A stretch of DNA of 64,000 bases from Saccopteryx bilineata (GCF_036850765.1 NC_089498.1:72456305-72520304); one strand, 5' to 3'. Shown: positions 21,501 to 31,650, counted from the first letter of the stretch. Notes: generated by a model from the sequence alone, not told the origin. Made by a program: numbers and translations.

Positions 21501-22372
21501 TCAACTCATGGACCTGGGTTTTAAAGAGCATTTTATGAATTTGACTCCAATGGCAAGAGAAGTGAAGGCAAAAATTAATGAATGGGACTACATCAGACTA
21601 AGAAGTTTTTGCTCAGCAAGGGAAACTGATAACAAAATAAACAGAAAGCCAACTAAATGGGAAATGATATTTTCAAACAACAGCTCAGATAAGGGCCTAA
21701 TATCCAAAATATACAAAGAACTCATAAAACTCAACAACAAACAATCCAATAAAAAAATGGGAAGAGGATATGAATAGACACTTCTCCCAGGAAGAAATAC
21801 AAATGGCCAACAGATATATGAAAAGATGCTCATCTTCTTTAGCTATTAGAGAAATGCAAATCAAAACGGCAATGAGATACCACCTCACACCTGTTCGATT
21901 AGCTGTTATTAGCAAGTCAGGTAATAGCAAATGTTGGAGAGGCTGTGGAGAAAAAGGAACCCTCATGCACTGTTGGTGGGAATGTAAAGTAGTACAACCA
22001 TTATGGAAGAAAGTATGGTGGTTCCTCAAAAAACTGAAAATAGAACTACCTTATGACCCAGCAATCCCTCTACTGGGTATATATCCCCAAAACTCAGAAA
22101 CATTGATACGTAAAGACACATGCAGCCCCATGTTTATTGCAGCATTGTTCACAGTGGCCAGGACATGGAAACAACCAAAAAGCCCATCAATAGATGACTG
22201 GATAAAGAAGATGTGGCACATATACACTATGGAATACTACTCAGCCATAAGAAATGATGACATCGGAACATTTACAGCAAAATGGTGGGATCTTGATAAC
22301 ATGATACGAAGCGAAATAAGTAAATCAGAAAAAAACAGGAACTGTATTATTCCATACGTAGGTGGGACATAA
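18553..22372 (+). pseudogene. ORF2: L1 ORF2 (endonuclease-reverse transcriptase), one frameshift
   Basis: Frame 1 runs 1074 residues (18553-21777). The last ~200 residues continue in the +1 frame (21770-22372). Domains: APE-like endonuclease (about 1-240; [50 protein letters not shown]); Z region and reverse transcriptase (about 480-770; [43 protein letters not shown], and FADD near residue 700); then the C-terminal Cys-rich segment in the shifted frame ([18 protein letters not shown]). The break lies in the A-run near 21751-21758, where one extra A shifts the frame after QSNKK. Catalytic motifs for DNA nicking and RT are present, but the C-terminal segment needed for retrotransposition would be lost. 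Confidence 0.95.
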
Positions 22373-22601
22373 TAGTGAAACTAAGAGACATTGATAAGAG
22401 TGTGGTGGTTACGGGGGGGAGGGGGGAATGGGAGAGGGATAGGGGGTGGGAGGGGCACAAAGAAAACAAGATAGAAGGTGACAGAGGACAATCTGACTTT
22501 GGGTGGTGGGTATGCAACATAATTGAACGACAAGATAACCTGGACTTGTTATCTTTGAATATATGTATCCTGATTTATTGATGTCACCCCATTAAAAAAA
22601 T

Positions 22602-22637
<36 letters not shown>
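22373..22637 (+). other. L1 3'UTR with G-rich tract and poly(A) tail
   Basis: A polypurine G-rich tract (22403-22457; several runs of four to seven Gs) can form G-quadruplexes, a conserved feature of mammalian L1 3'UTRs. It is followed by a conserved 3' end (GATTTATTGATGTCACCCCA) and the A-tail. The same 3' end occurs in truncated copies at 1854-2040 and, older, at 1303-1550 and 54100-54195. Confidence 0.9.
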
Positions 22638-22641
<4 letters not shown>

Positions 22642-22807
22642 ACCTACTGAATGGAAGAAAATATTTGTAAATGTTATATATGATAAGGGATTAACATCCA
22701 AAACATATAAAGAACTTATACAACTCAATAGCATAAATATAAAAAAAATTTGATTAAAAATAGGCAGAGGAACTAAATAGGCTTATTTTCCCAAAGAAAA
22801 CATACAG

Positions 22808-23189
22808 GCCCGGGCAGGTTGGCTCAGTGGTAGAGCGTTGGCCTGGCATGCAGGAGTCCTGGGTTTGATTCCTGGCCAGGGCACACAGGAGAAGCACCCA
22901 TCTGATTCTCCACCCTTCCCCGTCTCCTTCCTCTCTGTCTCTCTCTTCCCCTCCCATAGCCAAGGCTCCATTGGAGCAAAGTTGGCCCGGGCACTGAGGA
23001 TGGCTCTGTGGCCTCTGCCTCAGGTGCTAGAATGGCTCTGGTTGCAACAGAGCGACGCCCCAGATGGGCAGAGCATCGCCCCTAGTGGGCGTGCTGGGTG
23101 GATCCCTGTCGGGCGCATGCGGGAGTCTGTCTGACTGCTTCCCCATTTCCAACTTCAGAAAAATACAAAAAAAATTAGGAAAAAAAAAC
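22808..23189 (+). mobile_element. SINE-A
   Basis: Full-length SINE-A flanked by AAAGAAAACATACA (about 22794-22807 and 23190-23203). Confidence 0.95.
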
Positions 23190-23322
23190 AAAGAAAACAT
23201 ACAAATGGTAACAGGTACATGAAAAGATGCTCAAGACCATTAGTCATCAGGGAAATGCACATCAAAACCACAGTGAGATATTACCTTACACCTGTCAGAA
23301 TGGTTATTATCAAAAAGCCAAG

Positions 23323-23671
23323 CTCCTGACCAGGCGGTGGCGCAATGGATAGAGCGTTGGACTGGGATGCAGAGGACCCAGGTTCGAGATCCCAAGGTCG
23401 CCAGCTTGAGCACGGGCTCATCTGGCTTGAGCAAAAAGCTCACCAGGTTGGACCCAAGCTCACTGGCTTGAGCAAGGAGTTACTCAGTCTGCTGAAGGCC
23501 CGCAGTCAAGGCACATATGAGAAAGCAATCAATGAACAACTAAGGTGTCATAACGAAAAACTGTTGGTTGATGCTTCTCATCTCTCTTCGTTCCTGTCTG
23601 TCTGTCCATATCTATCCCTCTCTCTGACTCTCTCTCTGTCCCTAAAAAATAAATAAATAAATATATATATA
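23323..23671 (+). mobile_element. SINE-B
   Basis: Full-length SINE-B flanked by AAAAAGCCAAG (23312-23322 and 23672-23682). Confidence 0.95.
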
Positions 23672-23805
23672 AAAAAGCCAAGCAATAACAAGTGTGTTGG
23701 TAAGTATTCAGAGATAAGGAAACCGTGTACAGTATTGGTAGGAATATAAATTGGTACAGCCACTATAGAAGACAGTATGGAAGTGCCTCAAAAATAAAAA
23801 ATAGG

Positions 23806-24162
23806 CCTGACCAGGCGGTGGTGCAGTAGATAGAGCATCGGACTGGGATGCAGAGGACCCAGGTTTGAGACCCCGAGGTCACCAGCTTGAGTTCGGGCTC
23901 CTCTGGTTTGAGCAAAAGCCCACCAGCTTGAACCCAAGGTAGTGCTCTGCCTCCAGCAAGGGGTTACTTGGTCTGCTGAAGGCCCGCGGTCAAGGCACAT
24001 ATGAGAAAGCAATCAATGAACAACTAAGGTGTTGCAGTGCGCAATGAAAAACTAATGATTGATGCTTCTCATCTCTCTCCGTTCCTGTCTGTCTGTCCCT
24101 GTCTATCCCTCTCTCTGACTCTCTCTCTGTCTCTGTAAAAATAAATTAAAATAAAATAATAA
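23806..24162 (+). mobile_element. SINE-B
   Basis: Full-length SINE-B flanked by an AAAAAATAG repeat. The host L1 resumes as AACTACAATATGATACAGCA. Confidence 0.94.
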
Positions 24163-24512
24163 AAAAATAGAACTACAATATGATACAGCAATTCTACTTC
24201 TGGGGATATGACCAAAGGAAATAAAATAGGAAATTGAAGACATATCTGTACTCCCACATTCACTGTAGCACTGTTTATAATAGCCAAAAATTGAAACAAC
24301 CTAAATGTCCATCAACAGATGAATGGATAAAGAAGATGTGGCATGTACAATCAAATATTATTCACCCATAAAAGACAAGGCAGTCTTGCCATTTGCAACA
24401 ACATAGATGAATTGGAGACATTATGCTAAGTGAAATAAGCCAGACAGAGGAAGACAAATACTATAAGATATCATTTATACAGTAGTGCCCTTTCCTTATC
24501 TGCAGTTTTGCT

Positions 24513-24530
24513 TTTTTTTTTTTTTTTTTT
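24513..24530 (-). mobile_element. Poly-T-only insertion with target duplication
   Basis: A run of about 20 Ts sits between two copies of CAGTTTTGCTTTT (from 24503 and from 24531). Nothing else was inserted, so it looks like an A-tail-only retrotransposition in minus orientation. Confidence 0.65.
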
Positions 24531-24614
24531 CAGTTTTGCTTTTTGCAGTTTTGGTTACCTGTGGCCAAGCATAGTCCGAAATAGTAAGTGGAAAATTCCA
24601 GAAGTAAACAATTC

Positions 24615-24670
24615 TTTTTTAAATTTTATTTTTCAATTACAGTTTGCATTCAGTATTATTTTGCATTCGC
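24615..24670 (-). mobile_element. Very short L1 3'-end insertion
   Basis: A 56-bp T-rich segment (ATTTTTCAATTACAGTTTGC) like the reverse complement of an L1 3' end, flanked by exact repeats AGAAGTAAACAATTC (24600-24614 and 24671-24685). Confidence 0.65.
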
Positions 24671-25162
24671 AGAAGTAAACAATTCTTAAGTTTTAAATTG
24701 CACACCATCCTGAGTAGCGTGATGAAATTTCACACTGTCCTGGTCTGTCCCAACCAGGACATGAATTATCCCTTTGTCCAGCGCTCCACACTATATACCA
24801 TACCTTCTCATTAGACACTTAGTGGCTGACTCAGTTATCAGATCAACTTTGGCAGTATTGCAGTGCTTGTGTTCAAGTAACACTTATTTTACTTAATGAC
24901 TCCAAGAGCAGAGATGCTGGCAATAAGGATATGCCAAAGAGAAGACATCAAGTACTTCTTTTAAGTGAGAAGATAAAAGTTCTCAAGAAATAAAGAAGTC
25001 ACATGCTGAGGCTGCTAAGATCTACAACAAGAATGAATCTTCTAGCCATGAAATTGTGAAAAAGAAAAAAGAAATTTGTTCTAGTTTGGCTGTTGCAACT
25101 TAAATTGCAAAACTTATAGCCATAGTGCATGAGAAAGTGCTTAGTTAAGATGGAAAAAGCAG

Positions 25163-25302
25163 GCCCTGGTTGGTTGGCTCAGTGTTAGAGCATTGGCCCA
25201 GCATGTGGATGCCCCGAGTTTGATTCCAGGTCAGGGCACACCGGAGAAGCAACCATCTGCATTTCCACCCTGCCCCCTTCTCTCCCTCTCCATCTCTCTT
25301 CA

Positions 25303-25340
<38 letters not shown>

Positions 25341-25566
25341 CCTTCCATAGCCATGGCTCGATTGGTTTGAGTGCATCAACTCAGGCACTGAGGATGACTC
25401 CATAGGGTCTTCACCTCAGGTGCTATAAAAAGATCTCCATTGTGAACATGGCCTAAGATGGGCAGGGCATTGGCCCGAGACAGGGGTTTCTGGGTGGATC
25501 CCAGTTGAGGCCCATACAGGAGTTTGTCTCTCTATCTCCCTCCTCTCACTTGGAAAATAAGAAAAG
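25163..25566 (+). mobile_element. SINE-D
   Basis: Head GCCCTGGTTGGTTGGCTCAG, an expanded (TC)n tract at 25306-25336, and ATGGCTCGATTGGTTTGAG. The outer repeat GGAAAAAGCA (25152-25161 and 25875-25884) brackets this SINE together with the next one. Confidence 0.88.
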
Positions 25567-25578
25567 AAAAAAAAGATA

Positions 25579-25873
25579 GGCCTGACTGGGCAGTGGTGCA
25601 GTGGGTAGAGCATCAGACTAGGATGCAGAGGACACAGGTTTGAAACCCCAAGGTTACTGGCTTGAGCACAAGCTCACCAGGTTGAGCATAGGATCACTGG
25701 TGTGAGCGTGGGATCATAGACATGACCTCATGGTTACTGGCTTGAGCAAAGGATAACTCGCTCTGCTGGAGCCCCCCACCTCCATCAAGACACATGAGAA
25801 GCAAGCAATGAACAACTAAAGTGACACAACTAGGAGTTGAGACTTCTTATCTCTCTTTCAAAAAAAAAAAAAA
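25579..25873 (+). mobile_element. SINE-B2
   Basis: Head GCCTGACTGGGCAGTGGTGC with the rearranged middle GATCATAGACATGACCTCAT typical of the B2 subtype, ending in an A-run. It is inserted behind the SINE-D tail. Confidence 0.85.
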
Positions 25874-26309
25874 GGAAAAAGCATTAATTTATGGGTGGAA
25901 AACATGATAAAAAAATGTGTTCCCATTGACAGCAACATGTTATATCAGGAAGCATATGAGGACTTCAGCAAAGGATTCCCTGAAGTAAGTGACAGTAAAC
26001 TCTTTTTTGCAAATACAGTATGATTACACAGAATCAGGAATAGGTTTGGCATTTTATCATCTCACAAGAAGAAGGATGAGTACAGTACAATTTTATATAG
26101 AAATGTAGACCACATTCACATAACTTTTATTACAGTATATTGGTATGATTGTTCTGTTTTATTATTTGTTGTAGGGGCCATTGTTTGCTATTGTTTCCTG
26201 GAGAAGGGTTTTTTCCCCAGTTTGTTCGCTTTCCATCCCTGAGAGAGGGAAGTGGTCTTCCCTGCCTGCTTTCTCGTCTGCTCTTACGAGACTTTTTTTT
26301 TTAATTTTT

Positions 26310-26650
26310 ATTTATTTTTTTTTTTTTTACAGAGACAGAGAGAGAGTCAGAGAGAGAGATAGACAGGGACAGACAGACAGGAATGGAGAGATGAGAAGCA
26401 TCAATCATTAGTTTTTCGTTCCGCATTGCGACACCTTAGTTGTTCATTGATTGCTTTCTCATATGTGCCTTGACCATGGGAGTACAGCAGACTGAGTAAC
26501 CCCTTGCTTGAGTCAGCGACCCTGGGTCCAAGGTGGTGAGCTTTGCTCAAACCAGATGAGCCCATGCACAAGCTGGAGACCTCGGGGTCTTGAACCTGGG
26601 TCTTCTGCATCCCAGTCCAACGCTTTACACACTGAGCCACCGCCTGGTCA
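26310..26650 (-). mobile_element. SINE-B
   Basis: Poly-T start, reverse SINE-B body and end CCGCCTGGTCAGA. Confidence 0.92.
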
Positions 26651-26667
26651 GATAAGTGTTGGAATTT

Positions 26668-26862
26668 TTTTTTTTTTATTCATTTTTAGAGAGGAGAGAG
26701 AGAGAGACAGAGACAGAGAGAAAGAAGGGGGAGGAGCTAGATTCTAGCTGCTAGAAGCATCAACTTCCATATGTGCCTTGACCAGGCAAACCCAGGGTTT
26801 TGAACCGGCGACCTCAGCATTTCCAGGTCGACGCTTTATCCACTGCGCCACCACAGGTCTGG
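26668..26862 (-). mobile_element. SINE-C
   Basis: Reverse SINE-C ending CCACAGGTCTGGC, flanked by AAGTGTTGGAATTTTTT on both sides (about 26653 and 26866). Confidence 0.93.
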
Positions 26863-26879
26863 CCCAAGTGTTGGAATTT

Positions 26880-27218
26880 TTTAATTAAGGTATATAAACG
26901 TTTTTTAAAAGCTTTAAAGAAAAGAAAAGGGGAAGGAGTTTTCAGATAAGTTCTATCTTCTTTGTTCTGTGTAGTAAGTGGCCCCAAGGCACATTTTCAG
27001 AGAACTATAGGAAATAGGTCATCTATAACTGGTTGACTCAGCTACCCCTGCAGGCTCCCTTCTCTTACATTCTTCTTGATTCTTCCTCCTCAGCAAGGAG
27101 GGGTAGGGGGGCCTGACTTCTCCTTCCTTAACTTAGCACAGTTCACAGTACAGAATAACTCAGGTTTCATAGGAAAAGTTTAGTCTTCACCATAATTTGA
27201 GAAAGCCCCTTCCTGTGC
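26880..27218. other. Non-repetitive stretch, no gene seen
   Basis: No recognisable family or exon. It lies between a SINE and an ancient hAT remnant. Confidence 0.45.
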
Positions 27219-27386
27219 AGTGCTGTCCAACTGCAGGCCAGCATCACCTGTTGTTCGCTAGAAACATATTTTCAATCTCCACTGCAGATCTTAGAAAACA
27301 GGATCTCTGGGGGTGGGGCCCACACTCGGTTTTAACAAGTCCTCAAGGTGATTGTGATGCACACTGAAGTTTGAGACAGAAGGTTA
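27219..27386 (+). mobile_element. MER5-like hAT-Charlie MITE remnant
   Basis: GCATCACCTG ... GGATCTCTGGGGGTGGGGCC ... CAAGGTGATTGTGATGCAC keeps the order of landmark blocks known from MER5-type elements. Diverged; the ends are approximate. Confidence 0.6.
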
Positions 27387-27569
27387 GAGCATTTTTTTGA
27401 GAGTTAATTAGACATTACTAGTAGGAAAGTGAAAATACATTTAATAAACAGGTATTTTTTTTATTATGTTCAAAACCCTGAGATTTGAGGCAGCTGGAAG
27501 GAAGGCAGACTGATAAGATCTTCCTCCAGGGCAGTTGAGCACACATCAGAAATCTCTGTAAATCTGCAT

Positions 27570-27800
27570 ACTCTTTGTCCCCGTTGTATCAAGTCTAGGA
27601 ATTTATCCTTGGGAAAAACTCAGATATTTTCTGAGATGTATTTGTGAAAATGTTTACTCATTATAGCAATTATTTTAAATCGGAAGAAATTGGAATAAAC
27701 CAAAAGACAAATCATAGGTGATTGTTTATGTGAACTATTATATATCTTCATTACATAATTGTCTGAGTCATTTTATATAGTGTTGAATGTTTTTATAAAT
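27570..27800 (+). mobile_element. Ancient L1 fragment
   Basis: GGAATTTATCCTTGGGAAAA and TATAGCAATTATTTTAAATC, then AAATTGGAATAAACC-type sequence, match the old L1 ORF2 end/3'UTR region, heavily diverged. Confidence 0.55.
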
Positions 27801-27857
27801 GGAGAAAAGTCCTGTTGGACAGATAAAATATATTATGCTCACTTTGTTAAAGATGGC

Positions 27858-28548
27858 TGCAAAGCCAGAAGCCACGGCCAGGGCCACCATCACAGCAGCC
27901 ACCCTGCCCATGCAGGTTCGCATTGGATTCGGACAGTCGGAAAAGAAACAACGGAGCCCAAAACTGATGGGCTGTCATCTTTAATTCTAGCTTGCACCCG
28001 GCGGGCAAGTAAAAACATACACTGGGCTCCAAAACCCAATCACATTCAGTGCTCACAAAGCCACTGACTTATCCGAGTTTCCTAGAATCAAAGGTTTCTA
28101 GCTCACCAGCCTTATTCTCCTCAGTTCCCCATCTGCTTCCTTCTCCCAGATACAAACTCTGCACAAACTGGCATCTCACTCAGCACTCCGCCATCTTGGC
28201 TGCTTCTCCTGGCCTCCTCCACGTGGCCTCCTTCTGCTCTCTGCAATGATCTCTCTCTGCTCTCTCATGCTAATCATCCCAGGAACCAAGTGAGCCCCCA
28301 TTTTATATTGTAGCTTCACAACCTCTAATCCAATATACAAAATAGGGAAGTCTCTAATACAGTCACTTCTCTGAGGCATGATTGGATTGTACCACCCCAC
28401 ATCAAAAAAGGGTGGGAAAGGCTTAATCCCAAAACCAAGCCCCAGGCTACAATGATCCTGCCTGCCCCCAACACACATTAATATCACCTGGGTAACTCCA
28501 CGTGGGCAGCGTTACAAAGTGAGCATAATACATTTTATCTGCCCAACA
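27858..28548 (-). repeat. Nested solo LTR-2
   Basis: A 691-bp LTR in minus orientation (TGCAAAGCC ... TGCCCAACA) inserted 45 bp into LTR-1. Exact target duplication ATGGC at 27853-27857 and 28549-28553. Confidence 0.93.
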
Positions 28549-28558
28549 ATGGCGTTGA

Positions 28559-28957
28559 GGCCCTGGCCGGTTGGCTCAGCAGTGGAGCGTCGGCCTGGCG
28601 TGTGGGGGACCCAGGTTTGATTCCTGGCCAGGGCACATAGGAGAGGCGCCCATTTGCTTCTCCACTCCCTCACCTCCTTCCTCTCTGTCTCTCTCTTCCC
28701 CTCCCACAGCCAGGGCTCCATTGGAGCAGGGATGGCCCGGGCGCTGGGGATGGCTCCTTGGCCTCTGCCCCAGGCGCTGGAGTGGCTCTGGTCATGGCAG
28801 AGCGATGCCCCGGAGGGGCAGAGCATCGCCCCCTGGTGGGCAGAGCATCGCCCTTGGTGGGCGTGCTGGGTGGATCCTGGTCGGGTGCATGCGGGAGTCT
28901 GTCTGACTGTCTCTCCCCATTTCCGGCTTCAGAGGGATACAAAAAAAAAAAAAAAAG
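28559..28957 (+). mobile_element. SINE-A inserted at the LTR-2 border
   Basis: Full-length SINE-A. Duplication ATGGCGTTG at 28549-28557 and 28958-28966, overlapping the LTR-2 target site, so it came after LTR-2. Confidence 0.95.
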
Positions 28958-29110
28958 ATGGCGTTGCCCACATGGAAGCACGTTACCCAGGTGATTGCTT
29001 GGGATGGGCGTGATTGTATTAATGTGTGTTGAGGGTGGGCTGTGGGCAGGCAGGATCCTTGTAGCCTGGGGCTTGGTTGGTTTTAGGACTAAGCCTTTCC
29101 CACCCTTTTT

Positions 29111-29285
29111 TTTAAATTTTTTAAAATTATTTTTATTTATTTATTCATTTTAGAGAAGAGAGAGAGAGAGAGAGAAGGGGGGAGGAGCAGGAAGCATCAA
29201 CTCCCATATGTGCCTTGACCAGGCAAGCCCAGGGTTTTGAACCGGTGACCTCAGCATTCCAGGTCAATGCTTTATCCACTGAGCC
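29111..29285 (-). mobile_element. SINE-C inside LTR-1
   Basis: Reverse SINE-C flanked by CCACCCTTTTT (29100-29110 and 29286-29296). Its head end is slightly short (TTTATCCACTGAGC). Confidence 0.92.
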
Positions 29286-29641
29286 CCACCCTTTTTGATG
29301 TGGGGTGGACTTTGTATCAGAGACTTCCCTATTTTGTATATTGGATTAAGGGTTTGGATTTCTGCACTATAAAGTGGGGCAGACTGGGAGCTTGCTCTCT
29401 TGGTTCCTGAGATTAGCATTAGAGGAGAGAGCAGAGAAAGGCCATGTGGAGTCGGCCAGGAGAAGCAGCCAAGATGGTGGAGTGCTGAGTGAGAAGCCAG
29501 TTTGTGCAGAGTTTGTACAGGGAGAAGGAAGGAGATGGGGAACAGAGGTGAATAAGTCTGGTGAGCTAGAAACCTTTGATTCTAGGAAACTCGGGTAAAT
29601 CAGTAGCTTTGTGAGCACTGAATCTGAGTGGGTTTTGGAGC

Positions 29642-30331
29642 TGTAAAGCCAGAAGCCAGGGCCAGGGCCACTATCACAGCAGCCTGGCCTATGCAGGTTC
29701 GCATTGGATTCGGACAGTCGGTAAAGAAACAAAGGAGCCAAAAGCAGATGGGCTGTCATCTTTAATTCTAGCTTGCACCCGGCAGGCAAGTAAAAAACAC
29801 ACACTGGGCTCCAAAACCCAATCACATTCAGTGCTCACAAAGCTACTGATTTATCCGAGTTTCCTAGAATCAAAGGTTTCTAGCTCACCAGCCTTATTCT
29901 CCTCAGTTCCCCATCTCCTTCCTTATCCCAGATACAAACTCTACACAAACTGGCATCTCACTCAGCACTCCGCCATCTTGGCTGCTTCTCCTGGCCGACT
30001 CCACGTGGCCTCCTTCTGCTCTCCTCTCTCCTCTAATGATAATCTCAGGAACCAAGAGCGTAAACTCCCGCTCCGGCCCCATTTTATAGTGTAGAAATCC
30101 AAACTCTTAATCCAATATACAAAATAGGGAAGTCTCTAATACAGTCACTTCTGAGGCATGATTGGATTGTACCACCCCACATCAAAAAAAGGGTGGGAAA
30201 GGCTTAATCCCAAAACCAAGCCCCAGGCTACAAGGATTCTCAACACACATTAATATCACCTGGGCGACGGCCTCCTCGTGGGCAGCGTAATCTTTAACAA
30301 AGTGAGCATAATACATTTTGTCTGCCCAACA
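29642..30331 (-). repeat. Nested solo LTR-4
   Basis: A 690-bp minus-orientation LTR (TGTAAAGCC ... TGCCCAACA) within LTR-1. Exact duplication GGAGC at 29637-29641 and 30332-30336. Confidence 0.93.
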
Positions 30332-30390
30332 GGAGCCCAGTGTGTGTTTTTACTTGCCCGCCGGGTGCAAGCTAGGATTAAGATGATGGC

Positions 30391-31085
30391 TGTTGGGCAG
30401 ATAAAATATATTATGCTCACTTTGTTAAAGATGGTGCTGCCCATGTGGAAGCCATCGCCCAGGTGATATTAATGTGTGTTGGGGGTGGGCTGTGGGCAGG
30501 CAGGATCCTTACAGCCTGGGGCTTGGTTTTTGGACTAAGCTTTATCCACCCTTTTTGATGTGGGGTGGTACAATCCCATCATGCCTCAGAAATGACTGCA
30601 TTAGAGACTTCCCTATTTTGTATATTGGATTAAAGGTTTGGATTTCTACACCATAAAATAGGGGCAGAATGGGAGCTTGCTCTCTTGGTTCCTGAGATTA
30701 GCATTAGAGGAGAGAGCAGAGAAAGGCCCTGTGGAGTCGGCCAGGAGAAGCAGCCAAGATGGTGGAGTGCTGAGTGAGAAGCCAGTTTGTGCAGAGTTTG
30801 TACAGGGATAAGGAAGGAGATGGGGAACAGAGGTGAATAAGTCTGGTGAGCTAGAAACCTTTGATTCTAGGAAACTTGGATAAGTCAGTAGCTTAGTGAG
30901 CACTGAATGTGAGTGGATTTTGGGGCCCAGTGTGTGTTTTTACTTGCCCGCCGGGTGCAAGCTAGGATTAAAGATGATGGCTCACCAGTTTTTGGCTCTG
31001 CTGTTTCTTTACCAACTGTCCGAGTCCAGTGTGAACCTGCATGGACCGGGCGGCTGTGATGGTAACCCTGGCTACTGGCTTTACA
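30391..31085 (+). repeat. Nested solo LTR-3
   Basis: A 695-bp plus-orientation LTR (TGTTGGGCAG ... CTGGCTTTACA) within the 3' part of LTR-1. Exact duplication ATGGC at 30386-30390 and 31086-31090. The same pentamer was used by LTR-2. Confidence 0.93.
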
Positions 31086-31280
31086 ATGGCCCACCAGTTC
31101 TTGGCTCTGTTGTTTCTTTACCAACTGTCCGAGTCCAGTGTGAACCTGCATGGGCCAGGCTGCTGTGATAGTGGCCGTGGATGCTGGCTTCACAAGTCCA
31201 CATTATATTAAGCTGAAATAGGTTACCAAGGTGTAAATCAACTTCCCAATTTTGTTTTATAAATATACATATGTATACAT

Positions 31281-31615
31281 TGTAAGGTATTTTCCCCGCA
31301 GAGGAAGAAGGAAGGGCGTAGCCACAAAGTGTAGAATAGTAAAAGCTTTTTTAGTACAGCGTTTCCCGGACGATGTTTTCTGGTCCACGAGACGGGTGCC
31401 AGAGAAGTTGCATGGATTCTCTCACGTGGGGGTAATTTATAGGGTCATTGAGGGGGGGGGGGTTGAATTGGTATGACGTGGCGAAATCTCATTGGCTGAC
31501 AGACGGTAGCTCTTTTTCAAAGGGCTCCTGGGAAGTTTCTTTTGGCGGGCATGGGTGTGGGCAGTTTCAGCCAAAGTTCCCGGGCCTGGTTCCTCTGTTG
31601 CCAACCGACCTCACA
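31281..31615 (-). repeat. ERV-B 3' LTR
   Basis: 335 bp, TGTAAGGTAT ... CTCACA. The matching 5' LTR has extra sequence near its start, so the two have diverged by small indels as well as substitutions. Confidence 0.9.
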
Positions 31616-31650
31616 TTCTGACCTTTTATGTTAGATAGGGGCACCGCTAT

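Larger units (their letters stand above)
14793..22637 (+). mobile_element. Near-intact full-length LINE-1, 7.8 kb
   Basis: A complete L1 in order: 5'UTR with a CRE-like start and tandem monomers (14793-17230), ORF1 (17231-18226), a spacer of 326 bp, ORF2 (18553-22372, one frameshift), a G-rich 3'UTR (22403-22457) and a poly(A) tail of roughly 30 (about 22609-22637). An exact 17-bp repeat, shared with the preceding SINE, flanks it. Intact ORF1 and a single ORF2 lesion in an A-run indicate a recent insertion. It could not move autonomously as written, because the endonuclease-RT protein would lack its C-terminal segment. Confidence 0.96.
22651..24479 (+). mobile_element. Old L1 ORF2/3'UTR, sense arm continued
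   Basis: It resumes the element broken at 14588: AATGGAAGAAAATATTTGTA, GGAAATGCACATCAAAACCA, GGAATATAAATTGGTACAGC, GATGAATGGATAAAGAAGAT and GCATTATGCTAAGTGAAATA follow in L1 order. Three SINEs interrupt it. The sense arm stops at about 24479, where a Tigger-like element begins. Confidence 0.88.
24480..26175 (+). mobile_element. Tigger-like (pogo) DNA transposon, decayed
   Basis: It begins CAGTAGTGCCCTTTCCTTAT after a TA, followed by TGAGTAGCGTGATGAAATTT, CCCTTTGTCCAGCG and a recognisable 5' part of a pogo-type transposase gene (ATGCCAAAGAGAAGAC ... TTAAGTGAGAAGATAAAAGT ... AATGAATCTTCTAG, the CENP-B-like helix-turn-helix region). Many stops make it non-coding. SINEs at 25163-25873 split it, and the downstream terminus was not found. 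Confidence 0.75.
27813..31194 (+). repeat. Outer solo LTR (LTR-1), interrupted by three sister LTRs and two SINEs
   Basis: TG...CA ends (TGTTGGACAG ... TTCACA), with an exact 5-bp target duplication AGTCC at 27808-27812 and 31195-31199. Its own sequence is the sum of 27813-27857, 28554-28557, 28967-29110, 29297-29641, 30337-30390 and 31091-31194. That totals about 696 bp, close to the 690-695 bp of the three LTRs inside it, which confirms the parse. It carries a TATA-like motif (ACTATAAAGTGGGG near 29366) and ATTAA poly(A)-like sequence near 30378. Confidence 0.92.

Noticed and set aside
27813..31194. Regularly recurring blocks considered as a CRISPR-like or satellite array
   Set aside because: The repeats are LTRs in mixed orientations with individual target duplications. 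There is no spacer-repeat periodicity.
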